From Solen grandis (lineage: Eukaryota > Mollusca > Bivalvia > Adapedonta > Solenidae): a DNA stretch of 64,000 bases. The notes under the pieces are model-generated. The model searched no databases and was not told the DNA's origin. It worked only from the letters and a program-made list of their open reading frames with translations. The position numbers were made by a program, and so were the translations under genes. Below are positions 34,304 to 45,150 of the stretch, piece after piece. The stretch covers positions 68,293,013 through 68,357,012 of the forward strand of contig CM037784.1 in NCBI GenBank assembly GCA_021229015.1, given 5' to 3'. How positions within the stretch are numbered: the stretch's first letter is position 1; every line of letters begins with the position of its first letter.

Positions 34304-37066
34304 TGCCCTGGTCATACATTTTTTTCTAAGCTATAAAAATCCATTAATAACATAATTCTTGTGCTGTCTGGAGAAAATCCCATCGTTGGCCCCCATACTG
34401 AACCTCCCGAATAACCACCTGACCAGACTGTGTGATAAGCATGTGTTTATTGTACTGTGTATGCAAACTGAATGAGACTTTCGCCGATTAACGGACATTT
34501 GCTGAGTGATACTCAGAACATGTCGTCTGCCGAGCGAACTAATAATTGAAAATAAAATAGGCAATTACGAAAACTTTATATCAGTAATACTATTCTAAAC
34601 AGATGCCGTTTAAGAAATAGCATAAAAAATCGATAAGTATAAAATTAACAACTAAAACAACAACTAAGTTGGACATTAAAATGTAGCCTAATTGCCATTG
34701 AAACATGTTCACTTGAGCCCAAAGATTTTATTCATTTAAAAAATAACATTGACTAAATCTAATCAACGAAATTTTTAATCCACTTTTCTCTACATGTATA
34801 AAATTGTAATTTTTGAAAGAAAAAAAAGGGGGGGGGGGAAATTAACTGCCATGAAAAAGTTGAAATTTTTTTTAAGTATTCTGCAGAGAAGCCATGAAGC
34901 CATGTAAATTAAACTTAATCAGAAATGGGTTGTGTTTCTAAATGTCATCAGCTTTACTATTTTTACATTACTTTTTAAGTATTATTTTTATGAAACAATT
35001 AAATTCTTCTAAAACAAACTCCTCTAAATATATTTCCTGAAAGGAATAAATACAAATTGTAGGCCTATACATCATCATGTTCGCTTTTCTTAATATTTAC
35101 GAATATAAATTAATACTCTATGTGTATTTTAGATTTATAAAAATGAATAAGAAATTAAAGAATTTGATAATTTTTCTCTGACATATTTTGGGACAATGTA
35201 TATGTAGATTATGATTATTATTTCAAATCCAATGCAGGTAATCAGTCACTGAGCAACGTTACTGATAAATCAATGAATACTGATGCACAGAAAAAACACA
35301 ATTTTTGTGAGAAATAAAACGGATATTAAAGATTTTATATTACATATCAACACCTATTATTAATGAATAATGTTTGTTTTGTCACTGGTTAAAAACTTAG
35401 AAAAAACAGTATGTGGCAATTCAACCTAAAATTGTAAAAAAAAAAAAAAATTGACACGCGGAAGGGGCCCACACCTCTGCAACCGTCCGACCCTAAAAAG
35501 TGCGCCTGAAGTTTTTTCTGGGATCAACAATTAGACAGTCAAGATTAATAAGTTCGAACCTATTCCTTTTCACATTTTTGACAAAATAATTATGTTAATG
35601 TATGAAAATTGATTTTTTTTTCTCAGTCTTAAATAAAACTGTCTTTTATACTCTTGAGTCCAAAACAGATGATTATTCAATGCAATCGCTAATTGATAGT
35701 GAACAAAGTCCCTTTTTTTGGTGGGAGTTCAGGAAACTGTAATCAAATATTTTATGCCAGTTTGTGAATGAAAATGCACGATAAACCCATATATCTTACC
35801 CGGAAGGAGTAATGCCCTTTCAGTAGTACCGCCCCGCCCCCCGTTATTTTTATTTTTTTATTTATTTTTTGATCGGGGCCTGTAAATACAACTGTAATCA
35901 AATACGATTGCACAGCAGTTATTCAATAACATGGCTTTGCGCAGGTAAAAGTTAAAATTATATCGCTCAGTGCTTAAGGCTCGGCCCAACTTGGCATTTT
36001 TTGCCTCAGGGATGGGATGTACTCCCGATGGAAATAGTGTCGCGAGCCATATGGAGTCATCGGGAGGCCTCGGGAGAACTGCAAAAAGAATTCATTGCTT
36101 GCACTGAAATTTTTTGCCGATGTATTCCCGATGTTTTATCGGGAAAACAGACCGGGGAAACATCCGCAGAGAAGCTCCGGGGAAACATTCACGTAGCTTC
36201 TGCGAAATATTTCTTTCCTCCGAAGAATCCCCGATGCTTCTGTGATGTCTCGCCGAAGTATCAGGTGACATTCGGGGATTTTCGGCGACATTTCTGTGAC
36301 ACATTCCCGATCTTGTGATTGAATCTTAGAATATTTGCGAAAAAATCGGCAGGGGTTGAAACGCGCACTCAGAAATTTGTTTTCTGTTTTGGTCAATCTT
36401 AGACTGCGACGGTCAAAACGACCATTGGACATTGCTAAGGGCATCCCCTTAAACCCCAAAAACTCTTCTCTTGAACTTGTCGCTTAATTCCACCATCAAA
36501 TTCTCATAATCTCCATAATCTTCGCCGAGGCACCTAGGATTGTTCGCAAGATCCCCTTATCTACGGGGATATTTCCCCGATGATGTTTCAAACTCTGTGA
36601 AACTCCTGGGCACGTTCGCCGATCATCAGAGAAGGTCCCCCGGTGCTTTTCCGAACACCGGGATTCTAGGCCATTGTACCATAGCCGAAACATCAGTGAA
36701 CGTTCAACGGACCAACCCCGAAGCCTAATCATTGTCAATTCTCATGGGACTGTTCAGTCTTTTTTGGCTCAAACATCGGGAGTTATCGGTAGAAAAAATT
36801 GTGTATTTCCACATCGCCGATGATTTTTCCCCAGTGGCACCTAGGCATTAGATCCATAGCCTTCAAGTTACATAAATATATATCGGATATAAAAAAAACC
36901 TTTTATCCCCAGATACCCTTCATAAAGACCTAAACCCATTCAGAATGCATCTCCATCATACTAAAAACTTTTTTTTTTCAGGGGGAGCATGCCCCCGGAC
37001 CCCCTAGCACTCATATAACATTCAGATTTAGGCCCCCAGCAGAAAAAAAATCTGGATCCGGGCCTG
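34229..37066. mobile_element. TIR element with CAGGCCCGG ends
   Basis: The left end CAGGCCCGGATTCAG (34229-34243) and right end CTGGATCCGGGCCTG (37052-37066) are inverted repeats matching at 14 of 15 bases. CTACT lies directly outside both ends (34224-34228, 37067-37071). Just inside each end is a G/C-run segment (GGGGGACCGAGGGGGCATCC; GCATGCCCCCGGACCCCC). The CAGG start suggests a hAT-like element, but hAT elements make 8-bp duplications and only 5 bp match here. No transposase is recognised. A poly-C run sits at 34271-34303. Confidence 0.65.
36001..36850. repeat. CCGATG/CGGGGA-rich degenerate repeat patch
   Basis: Inside the CAGGCCCGG element, GC content rises and short words related to TCCCCGATG, CATCGGG and CGGGGAAAC recur about every 20-40 bases on both strands. 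Overlapping open frames exist in both directions, as expected of such a repeat. I do not support a protein here. Confidence 0.5.
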
Positions 37067-37490
37067 CTACTTAAATAATCATGTTTATATATATTAGCAT
37101 AATATAGCCTGAGACTGATTATCTCCGGGTTGTTGCTGTTGTTGTTATTGAATATTCCCCCAATAACTTTGCGAGGCATCCAGTTGTAACAGCTGATAGA
37201 AGTGGCACGTCTATCTATCTGTCGAGATAAAGAAACGCCTCATCGAAATTTGGCGTTGTTTTAAATTGTAGTGAAATGTAGTAAATGTATATGTGTCCTG
37301 ATCGACAAACACGGCAAACAAAACTCGTGCGATTCTATACACAGCCAATTGCCCACTTCATGTGTCCGCTCATGCTTTCCTCGTGCAACCCGTGAATATC
37401 AACCATGAGGTTTGATTGATTGAATTTTACACAAGTACATGTGTTAGTCGATATACAACCATAATTTCAGACATTTTCTGACTAAACATC
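37067..37490. other. No gene seen
   Basis: Unique-looking AT-rich sequence with a short GTTGTTGCTGTTGTTGTTATT run near 37128. Nothing else is recognised. Confidence 0.45.
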
Positions 37491-37495
37491 GGTTT

Positions 37496-37966
37496 TTGAT
37501 ATTCGGAAGAGAGGGCTTAAGTTTTGGCCATGCTAACGTAGAACAAGTCGCTAGACGTTTTAACGTCTCTTGTTCGACAATTCTGCGTCTTGTTCGACGT
37601 GTTAGAGACACGGTAACGTTTGTCGATAGGCCACGTTCAGGTAGACCGCGTGTAACGTCAGTACGACAAGACAGTTATATACGTCAACGCCATTTGCGTG
37701 ACAGATTTGTGACGGTAGAATCTACGTCACGTGTAGTGGTAGGTAACCGTGGACGGCCAATAAGTCGACATACAGTCAGAAATCGACATAGAGAACGGGA
37801 ATTACCTGCCGTAAGTCGTACCACGGTCTAGTTCTAACGTTACGACACCGTCACCAACGTCTACTTTGGGCCCGCAACCATCGCTGGCAGAACGTAGTGT
37901 TCAGTGATAAGTCGTGTTTCAACTTGTGGAAGGCCGACGGACGTATCCGTGTCTACAGACGACGAA
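37496..37966 (+). pseudogene. Tc1-like transposase relic
   Basis: The frame 37496-37831 encodes an N-terminal paired-type DNA-binding region of a Tc1-like transposase: VARRFNVSCSTILRLVRRVR, DRPRSGRPRVTSVRQDSYIR, RQRHLRDRFVTVESTSRVV and GNRGRPISRHTVRNR. After a stop at 37829, other frames continue the protein (WARNHRWQ, VFSDKSCFN, WKADGRIRVYRRR), where the family has the FSDESRF catalytic motif. Here Glu of SDES has become Lys in SDKS. The catalytic domain is truncated at about 37966. No TIRs were found. Confidence 0.9.
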
Positions 37967-38178
37967 TAATGAAAACTTGTTTACCGAGTTGGAATGAGGC
38001 GCGTTTCTTTTTCTCGTTAGTTTATAAACACTGCTGCAGCCTCGTGTAGAGTATACTGAGCAGGGTGTGCATGCCACAAGTGAAAGTTAAAAGTAAAACT
38101 GAGAATAGTAGGAAAGAAGATCGAAAGTTAAAATCAGCAGTGCTGTACAGAATAAAAGTATAAAATACCAAATAACTG

Positions 38179-38590
38179 CTTGTAACTAGGGGAGTTTGAC
38201 CACTGGCTCAATAGCAGGCAGGGTTACAATTTGTTCTGGTAACCTATTCCACAGAGTGGTAGTGTATGGGAAAAAGGAGTATTTTAAGGAGTCTGTTGTG
38301 ACATGTGGATGGCGGAGACTATGAGAATGCATATGGCGCGATAACCTTACTGGGACTTCCAGGTATTGGGGGGTGAGGGAGGGAAATAGCAACAAGATGA
38401 TTGTAGATCTTGTAGACCATGATCAGTCTGGCGTCCTGACGCCTCCTCTCCAGTGTGTGCCATCCAAATGTGTCCTGTTATCCTGAGACACTTGTATGTC
38501 TTGAGTAGTCACTCTTGGCCCACCAGACTGAGCGTCGCTGGACCATCTCCAGTCTGTGTATGTCGCAGCCAACCTATGTAGGTATTGTAG
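38179..38590 (-). pseudogene. LINE ORF2 C-terminal relic, part 2
   Basis: Read on the minus strand from 38590, it encodes the region after the reverse transcriptase of non-LTR retrotransposons: RLEMVQRRSVWWAKSDYSR, then RRRQDARLIMVYKIYNH, then, in a shifted frame, YSFFPYTTTLWNRLPEQIV. The usual order LEMVQRR ... FFP-T---WN-LP is kept. A stop (after TSVSG) and frameshifts disable it. It continues the piece at 39262-39530 but is separated from it by about 670 bp of inserted sequence. Confidence 0.88.
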
Positions 38591-38629
38591 GTTCTGCTTC
38601 GGGGTTCAGGACTCGGGGGAAAAGATGTT

Positions 38630-38900
38630 CAAAATCTGCAAAACACGACAGTGCGCAGTTCTAACAATTTTAATCTGCGAGAAGAATTCAGGCTCGCGCC
38701 ATGCAAATCTCTCATAGCGAAGTGCAGAACACAAATACATGTAAATGATGAATGGGAAAATGCAAACAAATATGTATGTCATAATGACATATATACTATC
38801 ACTCAGTATTACCTGCAAAACACGACAGTGCGCAGTTCTAATAATTAGAATTAGGGCTCGCGCCTGGCAAACTCTCATAACGAAGTGCGCATGCGTGAAG
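38630..38900. repeat. Two direct repeats of about 70-90 bp
   Basis: CTGCAAAACACGACAGTGCG followed by CAGTTCTAA occurs at 38636 and at about 38814. After each come GGCTCGCGCC, ..GCAAA.CTCTCATA and CGAAGTGC. The repeats lie in the sequence that splits the LINE relic. Confidence 0.8.
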
Positions 38901-38971
38901 GAAATTAGTTGGGAAGTAACTATTAATAGATCGAGGCCCATACCAGGTGTTAGCATATTACTCCGAAATAG

Positions 38972-39021
38972 CAGAATGAATGAATGAATGAATGAATGAA
39001 TGAGCGAATGAATGACTGAAT
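38972..39021. repeat. (GAAT)n microsatellite
   Basis: About ten GAAT units, with two units changed to GAGC/GACT. The serine/histidine-rich open frame on the minus strand here comes from this repeat. Confidence 0.9.
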
Positions 39022-39161
39022 GGGCAAATAAATTCATGAGGGTGGTTATGATCGTGTGTAGACAGGACTTACACAATAGACAAACTATAGATAGACAACA
39101 CAAATTACGGTACTACAGAGGACTAAACGAGACATAAATGTGATGAAAATAATATGTAAAT

Positions 39162-39252
39162 CAACGTCGAAACCCACGCCCTCTTAAACGCTTCGCTCTT
39201 GACAAGCCTTGTCAAGAGCGAAGCGTCTAAGAGGGCGTGGGTTTCGACGTTG
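39162..39252. mobile_element. 91-bp near-perfect palindrome with 9-bp target duplication
   Basis: Two 45-base arms (39162-39206 and 39208-39252) are reverse complements with one mismatch and a one-base centre. The left arm starts CAACGTCGAAACCCACGCCC. The 9-bp direct repeat TATGTAAAT lies on both sides (39153-39161, 39253-39261). The flanking LINE sequence indicates an insertion. A nine-base duplication points to Mutator-like mobilisation; no coding capacity. Confidence 0.9.
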
Positions 39253-39261
39253 TATGTAAAT

Positions 39262-39530
39262 ATGATACTGCGACATGTATATTGGTCTGTGTTGTGGTGA
39301 CCAAACAGTGGAAGAGTACTCCAACTGAGGTCTGACATGTGTTTTGCAGGATGGTATTTTGACATTTTCGTGTTTTGTACTGACATTGCGTTTAATGGAA
39401 CCCAGTGTCCTGTTTGCATTTGCTGTGACTCTCTTAATGTGCGTGTTCCAGTTCAGGTCATGACTTTGATATCGACACCAAGGTATCTGGCGTCCTTAAC
39501 CGAGCTTAGTAGAGCGGGTGAGGGTATTAC
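39262..39530 (-). pseudogene. LINE ORF2 reverse-transcriptase relic, part 1
   Basis: Read on the minus strand it encodes YLGVDIKVMTWNWNTHIKRV, TANANRTLGSIKRNVS, then RPQLEYSSTVWSPQHRPIYM. This is the thumb-side segment of non-LTR reverse transcriptases (YLGV ... W--HI ... A--LG---RN ... LEY-S--W-P). It is truncated upstream by the TIR element starting at 39510 and downstream by the palindrome at 39162-39252. Confidence 0.88.
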
Positions 39531-42519
39531 CGAACACTTAGGCTGAAATAAATAGTATTCGGTAATACATGCAGCTTACACGATGCTCTACACATTTATG
39601 ACGAATATGTGCTTTCATCATCATTTACATACAAAATCAAAGCGCTGAAGGCACTGAAGTTGTGTGTGTCTCAAATGAAAGAGTGTTTGAAGAGCTGCAA
39701 GTCGATCACCAATAATTAAATTCACTTTGATAAACAAAAGAAATGCGGTATTCCTGTTCTCTCAGCGCTATCAGAGCTTTGATTTGTATTCATGCAGTAG
39801 ACTCTATTTATAGACTGAAGTACTTATGCAAATTTTCTGCACAAGTCAGAGGCTCCTAACTCATTTCGGATAGTAGATATACAGGTTTCGGTCATTTTTT
39901 TAGTTTAAGAAGTAACCCTTGGAGATATCTGAGGTTGATAGATTGATGTGATTATTAGTATGTTACAATGATTTGTTCTGGACTCCCACATGGGTTATTG
40001 TAACAGCCTAAAATGACCGAACGCTGCACATTTACTATCAAATTTATTTGCGAGCCACCTTTGCATCGAAACATACTATATTCGTGCGCTTGGTAAAGTG
40101 ATCACGTGATAAAAAAAAACAACAGTTACATCATTCGGTTATAGTAACATCAGCATAGAAAAATAAGTCCTATAATGTTTTCATGTCACAGGCGATTTTT
40201 GTAGCCTGTAAGTATTTATTTTTGACACAGCATGATTTTCGGCATTTTTGCTTAATTCTAGTAAACTTATGTCGTAGAGATATATACAATTGTTCGATCA
40301 TATTTAAACTATTGAGAGGTTATTCGGTTTTAAATCTAGGAGAAACTGGGTTGAAAATGAAGTACTATAGTTGGTGTGACTCACGTCACACACAACTAAA
40401 AACACCTATCTGAGCACATTTTAAGCTGAGTTATAACGTTTTATATGTAGGACTTGACTGCTTGTATTACCGACCAGATGAGTGTAATGCCAAACCCACC
40501 TGCGTCAATTACCGAACACTGCCACCATTTCAACCAAAAGATGATTGCAAAATATATTATTTCATTTTTAACCATCATAGTTATTTACACTTTACTTATT
40601 ATAGTACCTAATTGTCCCATTTTTACCAAATTGGATGTCTGTTCAGAATTTTATAGGGTTAGGCCAGGGTGGTGGCATAAGAAACCCTTCACCCAAGAAT
40701 GACAGGCTGTGATGTCACAAAAATGGTAGGGTGACCTATGTCATCAATGATTAAATTATCTATTTATACAGTATATATAACTTATATTTAACTTTAATAA
40801 TTTAACTCTACATAACACTCTAGCTAATAACGTTATAAATGAAAACTGTACCCAGCAAACATGGGTATATCGTGCCGATATCAGTACACTGATATCAGTT
40901 TGCGACATCGGGCCGATATACAGCCGATATCTCAACCTGCAGATCCAGTAGCATAGATTAAATTGTATCATGAATCCAGGTGTAAATATCAACAGCACAT
41001 ATACATATCTTGTTGTGCAAGTGTAAATAAACAAGGATTTGTCTTTATAAAATTCAGATCGTTTCCACATATCGGTCTTATATCTGGCTGATATCAAAAA
41101 TTACTTTCACAAAGGATGTAACTCTCCTTGGAGTGTAGGTTCAAAAAGTAAATAGGAAACAATTTTATATTAATAAGTAAGGAAGATAAATGTGCTAAAT
41201 CTTTCTAATATTTTTATTTGATTTAATATCATTTGTTTAATTGAAACTAAACATTTAAATTAAAAAAAAAATGTTAAAAAAAAATCAAATATTAGCCTCG
41301 TTTTGAATTTGACTGCATTCCCATGCCACCACGCTCTTTGAGTTTGAATTTTCTTCAGATGTTTGGTCATCTTAAACCGGGTAAGTCCATTTAACGTATA
41401 AACACAAATGACCATTTAAACCTGACCTTAAATACCATATGATTTTAATATTTTATTCTTGCATGTATGTTAGCATAAGGCAGTTGGTTTTGTTTTTTTT
41501 ATGTCATGATTTTTCGCGACAGTCACTTCGTAAAAGTTGATTGCATCCTAACTTAAAAAAATAAAGAAATAAAACTTGTTGTGTATGAGATATCGTACTA
41601 CATGTTCATATACTGATACACAATCTTGTATTATTTTTTTTTATAAACACTGTTGAGTTTTATTTTGTATACACATTCTTATCCAATTTGACATATATTC
41701 AGGGGCCAATTGAAGGAGTTGTTAACCTCGTCTCCATAGTACATGAATATACAATGGCGTGCCTGGACCCAATTTCGGTATACGCACCATGGCTAGGGTG
41801 GGTCTTTGGGCATGCTTCCCCGGGGGAAAATGTCCCTGGAACGCCGTAGGAGCATTTTAAATGGTGATAAGTACATACAAAAACTGTAAAATCATGATGA
41901 AATATGATAAAAACGCGCAGTATTTTTAACTAATGCATTAGGATAACACTACCTCGGTATATGGACTGAGAGTACCAAAAAAGTATTCATTGAAAAAATC
42001 AGGAAAAAAATCAATGTTTTTACATCAGAAAGAATAAAGTTTAAAACAAATACTGTTTGTTTGTACTTTTTGTTTCAAAATAACTGTGTCATGAAATTCT
42101 AAACGTTTGGGAAAAAAAGAAAGATGAAACTGTCGCGATCGTCTTTAAGCGTTCTTATACTGACATTGTGATAACTTATTATCCAAAAAATTTGGGGTAC
42201 CCGAAATATGTTTACATGTCCGAAACATTGCGATTATAAACTATAGTATACGCCCCGGGATTCTAGCGTTTGCTTCAATACTGAATCATTAAGTTAATTT
42301 AAAAAAAAAAACTTTGAATGAGATATGAATCTTGAATAATAGCTCAATAGATTAACTGTAGGTCCTTTTCAAAACGATAAAAATAGAAGCCAATAATTCA
42401 AATGCAGAAATGATTATGGTATTAAGTTTTAAAGTCAATAAAATTAATAAAATTAATAGTCTGGTATTATAATCTAGCACTAAATTGGTAGACATTTTTA
42501 TATATATTTTGTTTTTCAC

Positions 42520-42602
42520 CTCCGAGCTTCGAACCCACGTGGAGTGATACTGAGAGGAGTTGTAGACAGAGTCGTTACCACTGGGCCAACTTTGGAGCCT
42601 TA
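42520..42602 (-). repeat. tRNA-like SINE head or tRNA relic
   Basis: On the minus strand, TTGGCCCAGTGGTAACG matches an A box and GTGGGTTCGAAGCTC matches a B box, at tRNA-like spacing with an intervening anticodon-arm-length segment. The acceptor stem does not close well, so this is a SINE or pseudo-tRNA rather than a functional gene. Confidence 0.55.
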
Positions 42603-43013
42603 TTGTAAACCGATTTAAAACACCTATAACACTGTCCTTAGTCTAGTTTATAAAACGACTCCCTTTCTTTAGAAAAAATATAAATACTAAAATAAGCTCT
42701 GTTTTGAAAACACTGAGTTAGTTATTTGTATTTTGTTGAGCTTCTGGAAGGTAAAATAACTTATTATGTAACATATTTCAGTGAAATAATTAATGTTTAA
42801 AGAAATACAGTCATTTTCAGAAAAGACTAATAAATCTAAGTATAGAACCAATTTAAAACCCGTTCGAAAGATATTACAAGTAGGGTATATAAAGTGTGGA
42901 TTATGTGAGACGGCAGTCAGACCCAAGTAAGTTTCTGCACAATGCAGACATACCCTAACGTTCGCCGGGTGCGAACTCGATCGGCCTTTACCATTGTACG
43001 GTTTGGGTCTCAC

Positions 43014-43495
43014 TTAAAGCATGATCCTGGTCGTGGGCTCTCATGCACAGATTTTACTATTCCATCTTAAATACCCTTGCTCTATGGTCTCCTTTTTTCC
43101 CATCTCCGGCTATCTCTATCTCTTCACTGTATCCAGCTCTTAAGCTACTCCCCTTTTCAAAGTCTCTTCCTCTTTATAGCTCTTGCATTTCTTTACTAGT
43201 AAAACCTTCATTTTTTCTTTCACTATAGTCTACCTTTATTCGTGTGTCGAAAAAAAAGCGTGTAATGAGAGAAGACAATGGACAAAAATGTCGCTAGTTA
43301 CTTTGAAAGCGGGTAAGGAATCGCGGATGAGATAGAGTGACTGAGATAAGAAAAGGAGAAAGATTTGGAGACAGAAATATTTATAAAAGAGACACTATAT
43401 AAAAAGAAAAATAAGAATACTGGAGACGAAAAAAAAGGGGGGGAAAAAGGTGAAACCTAAATGCATGAGAGCCCACGACCAAGATCATGCTTTAA
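43014..43495. mobile_element. TTAA foldback MITE
   Basis: TTAA (43014-43017 and 43492-43495) flanks near-perfect TIRs of about 35 bp: AGCATGATCCTGGTCGTGGG on the left, and CCCACGACCAAGATCATGCT on the right. Interior halves are T/C-rich then A/G-rich and partly complementary. The sequence on the right outer side (GAGACACACACAACTCCAGT) also occurs inverted at about 39645-39672. Confidence 0.9.
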
Positions 43496-44285
43496 TTTGA
43501 GACACACACAACTCCAGTGCCTTCAGCGCTATGATTTGTTGGAACCAATGGATGAGCCAAATTTGAAAAATTGGAGCCATGTTTTTTTTTCTTTTCATGA
43601 GCCATTTAATTAGTCAATAATATACAAAAACGCGAATATTTTAACACAAATTAAGGACTCATATACGCATGCATAAGAACAATAAAGATGTTTCAGTGCT
43701 TATATAATTCATAACTTCATTTCAATAATTTTTTTTTGCATACCTAGCTACGTTTACTTTCTTCATGAATCATGGCAGAAATGAAATAATTAATATCTAA
43801 GCCTTCATGCAGATGTTACAGAACATTGCCCTAGTCCGATCTCAGCTCTGTGTAACCATTGAGTTAACAGGTTGGCATATTGAATGTATTTTTAATTACT
43901 ATTAGAACACATGAAAAAGGCGGGGAAAGATGAGCTGATCAAGAAAGTATCGTACCGTAAAATATATACCTTAATGTTGTCGGTAAATTAGCCTGTTTGT
44001 GCTTATAGATATGATTTTTGTAATATCGTTCTAGGCAAATCCGTTCAAAATAAATTTCTCTGTATCTAATTACGAGGGCAAATATATGCCTTACCCTGGT
44101 AAGGCGATGTTTTTTTATAGCGTTTTTGGTGTTTTTAAACTTTCGATTTTTCAAATCAATTGTACGCACGTGTGTTAGTGCATAAGCCCAGGCACGCCCT
44201 TGATATAGGTCAGATTGGATTATAAGCCGGATGCCAGTGTTTGTATATTCACGAATTGATGTTTACTTTTCCTTTCACCTTGCAG

Positions 44286-44414
44286 GCTGTGTGGACATAA
44301 CTTCAAAACTGCATTGAAACGCCTGCCGAAAGAAAACATCTCAAGCAAAGTGCTAGAGAGATATGCCTTCACGGGAAAGAAGAGGAAACTTGATGCTGAA
44401 TAACGTTCGAAACA
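44286..44414 (+). CDS. Candidate exon of unknown gene inside nested element
   Basis: The acceptor CCTTGCAG precedes a frame reading LCGHNFKTALKRLPKENI, then SSKVLERYAFTGKKRKLDAE and a stop (44401-44403). After it comes a donor-like CA|GTAAGT at 44415. The short basic C-terminus (GKKRKLD) resembles a nuclear localisation signal. It could be the terminal coding exon of a transposase or a captured host exon. I do not recognise the protein, and no upstream exons were identified. Confidence 0.4.
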
Positions 44415-44745
44415 GTAAGTTGATTTTTTTTTCAAACCAATACTAAGAAATTGTCAATTCAAAGAAAGTATCACATGTCAGCAAACATGTATTTGAAATA
44501 CACCATTGTCATTGTTAAGAGAGTTTCTGAGCTATTACAACTCCTATAGCTTTGTAATTATAAAATTTAAAGCAAATTAAAGCTGCTAAACCAATAATTC
44601 TATACCAATTTACTATCTCGTTAAATGAAAAAGATAATAAAAATGTCTTCTTCCTTTGAAATAAATTATTAAAAGTGTTGTATAGTCAGTTTGATGCAGC
44701 TAATAAGATGTTTATATCAACCTTTTTTGTTTGTGTCCTGAACAG

Positions 44746-45150
44746 AATGTGGACAGAAAAAAAGTATCAACAAAAACCACCAGCACTGAAGGTGAGGATG
44801 CCTTGAAGGACTGGCTTAAGAGGGGCCAAATATCGGAAGGAGTCACATAGTAGAAGCAACATTCACTTTTGAGTCCAGAACCCCAAAGTTTTCCAGAGAT
44901 GGTGGAAACAGTGGATACACCATAATTATCTGAAAGACGACTTTGATGATTTTTAGTGTGTTTTGTGCATCCACAAAATATCAACAAAGAGACACTAGCT
45001 CTATAGTGGAATACTGAGTTTAATTCCAACATTCGTTTGTGATATGTGCAAACTGAGGCCATAATACTGCAAACAAGACCCATTTGAAAGACTATTTATT
45101 CACTAAATGGGTTATTACTGTTTGTATATTAAATATATTATTGATTACAG
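44746..45150 (+). other. Possible 3' untranslated exon
   Basis: A good acceptor (TTTGTGTCCTGAACAG) at 44745 follows the donor at 44415. The next 400 bases have no long frame, so this would be a spliced 3' UTR of the candidate gene at 44286. Weak evidence. Confidence 0.25.

Larger units (their letters stand above)
41756..44198. mobile_element. Possible inner TIR element (GGCGTGCCTGG ends)
   Basis: GGCGTGCCTGG at 41756 and its reverse complement ending at 44198 give 11 perfect bases of inverted repeat, with weaker similarity further in. No target duplication. It could be chance or a decayed element. Confidence 0.35.

Noticed and set aside
36001..36738. Frames of 62-107 residues in the CCGATG-rich patch
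   Set aside because: Both strands are open because the patch is a GC-rich degenerate repeat; no domain is recognisable.
39123..39419. 98-residue minus-strand frame as an intact gene
   Set aside because: It mixes an out-of-frame reading of the LINE relic with the palindromic insert; the true LINE reading is in another frame.
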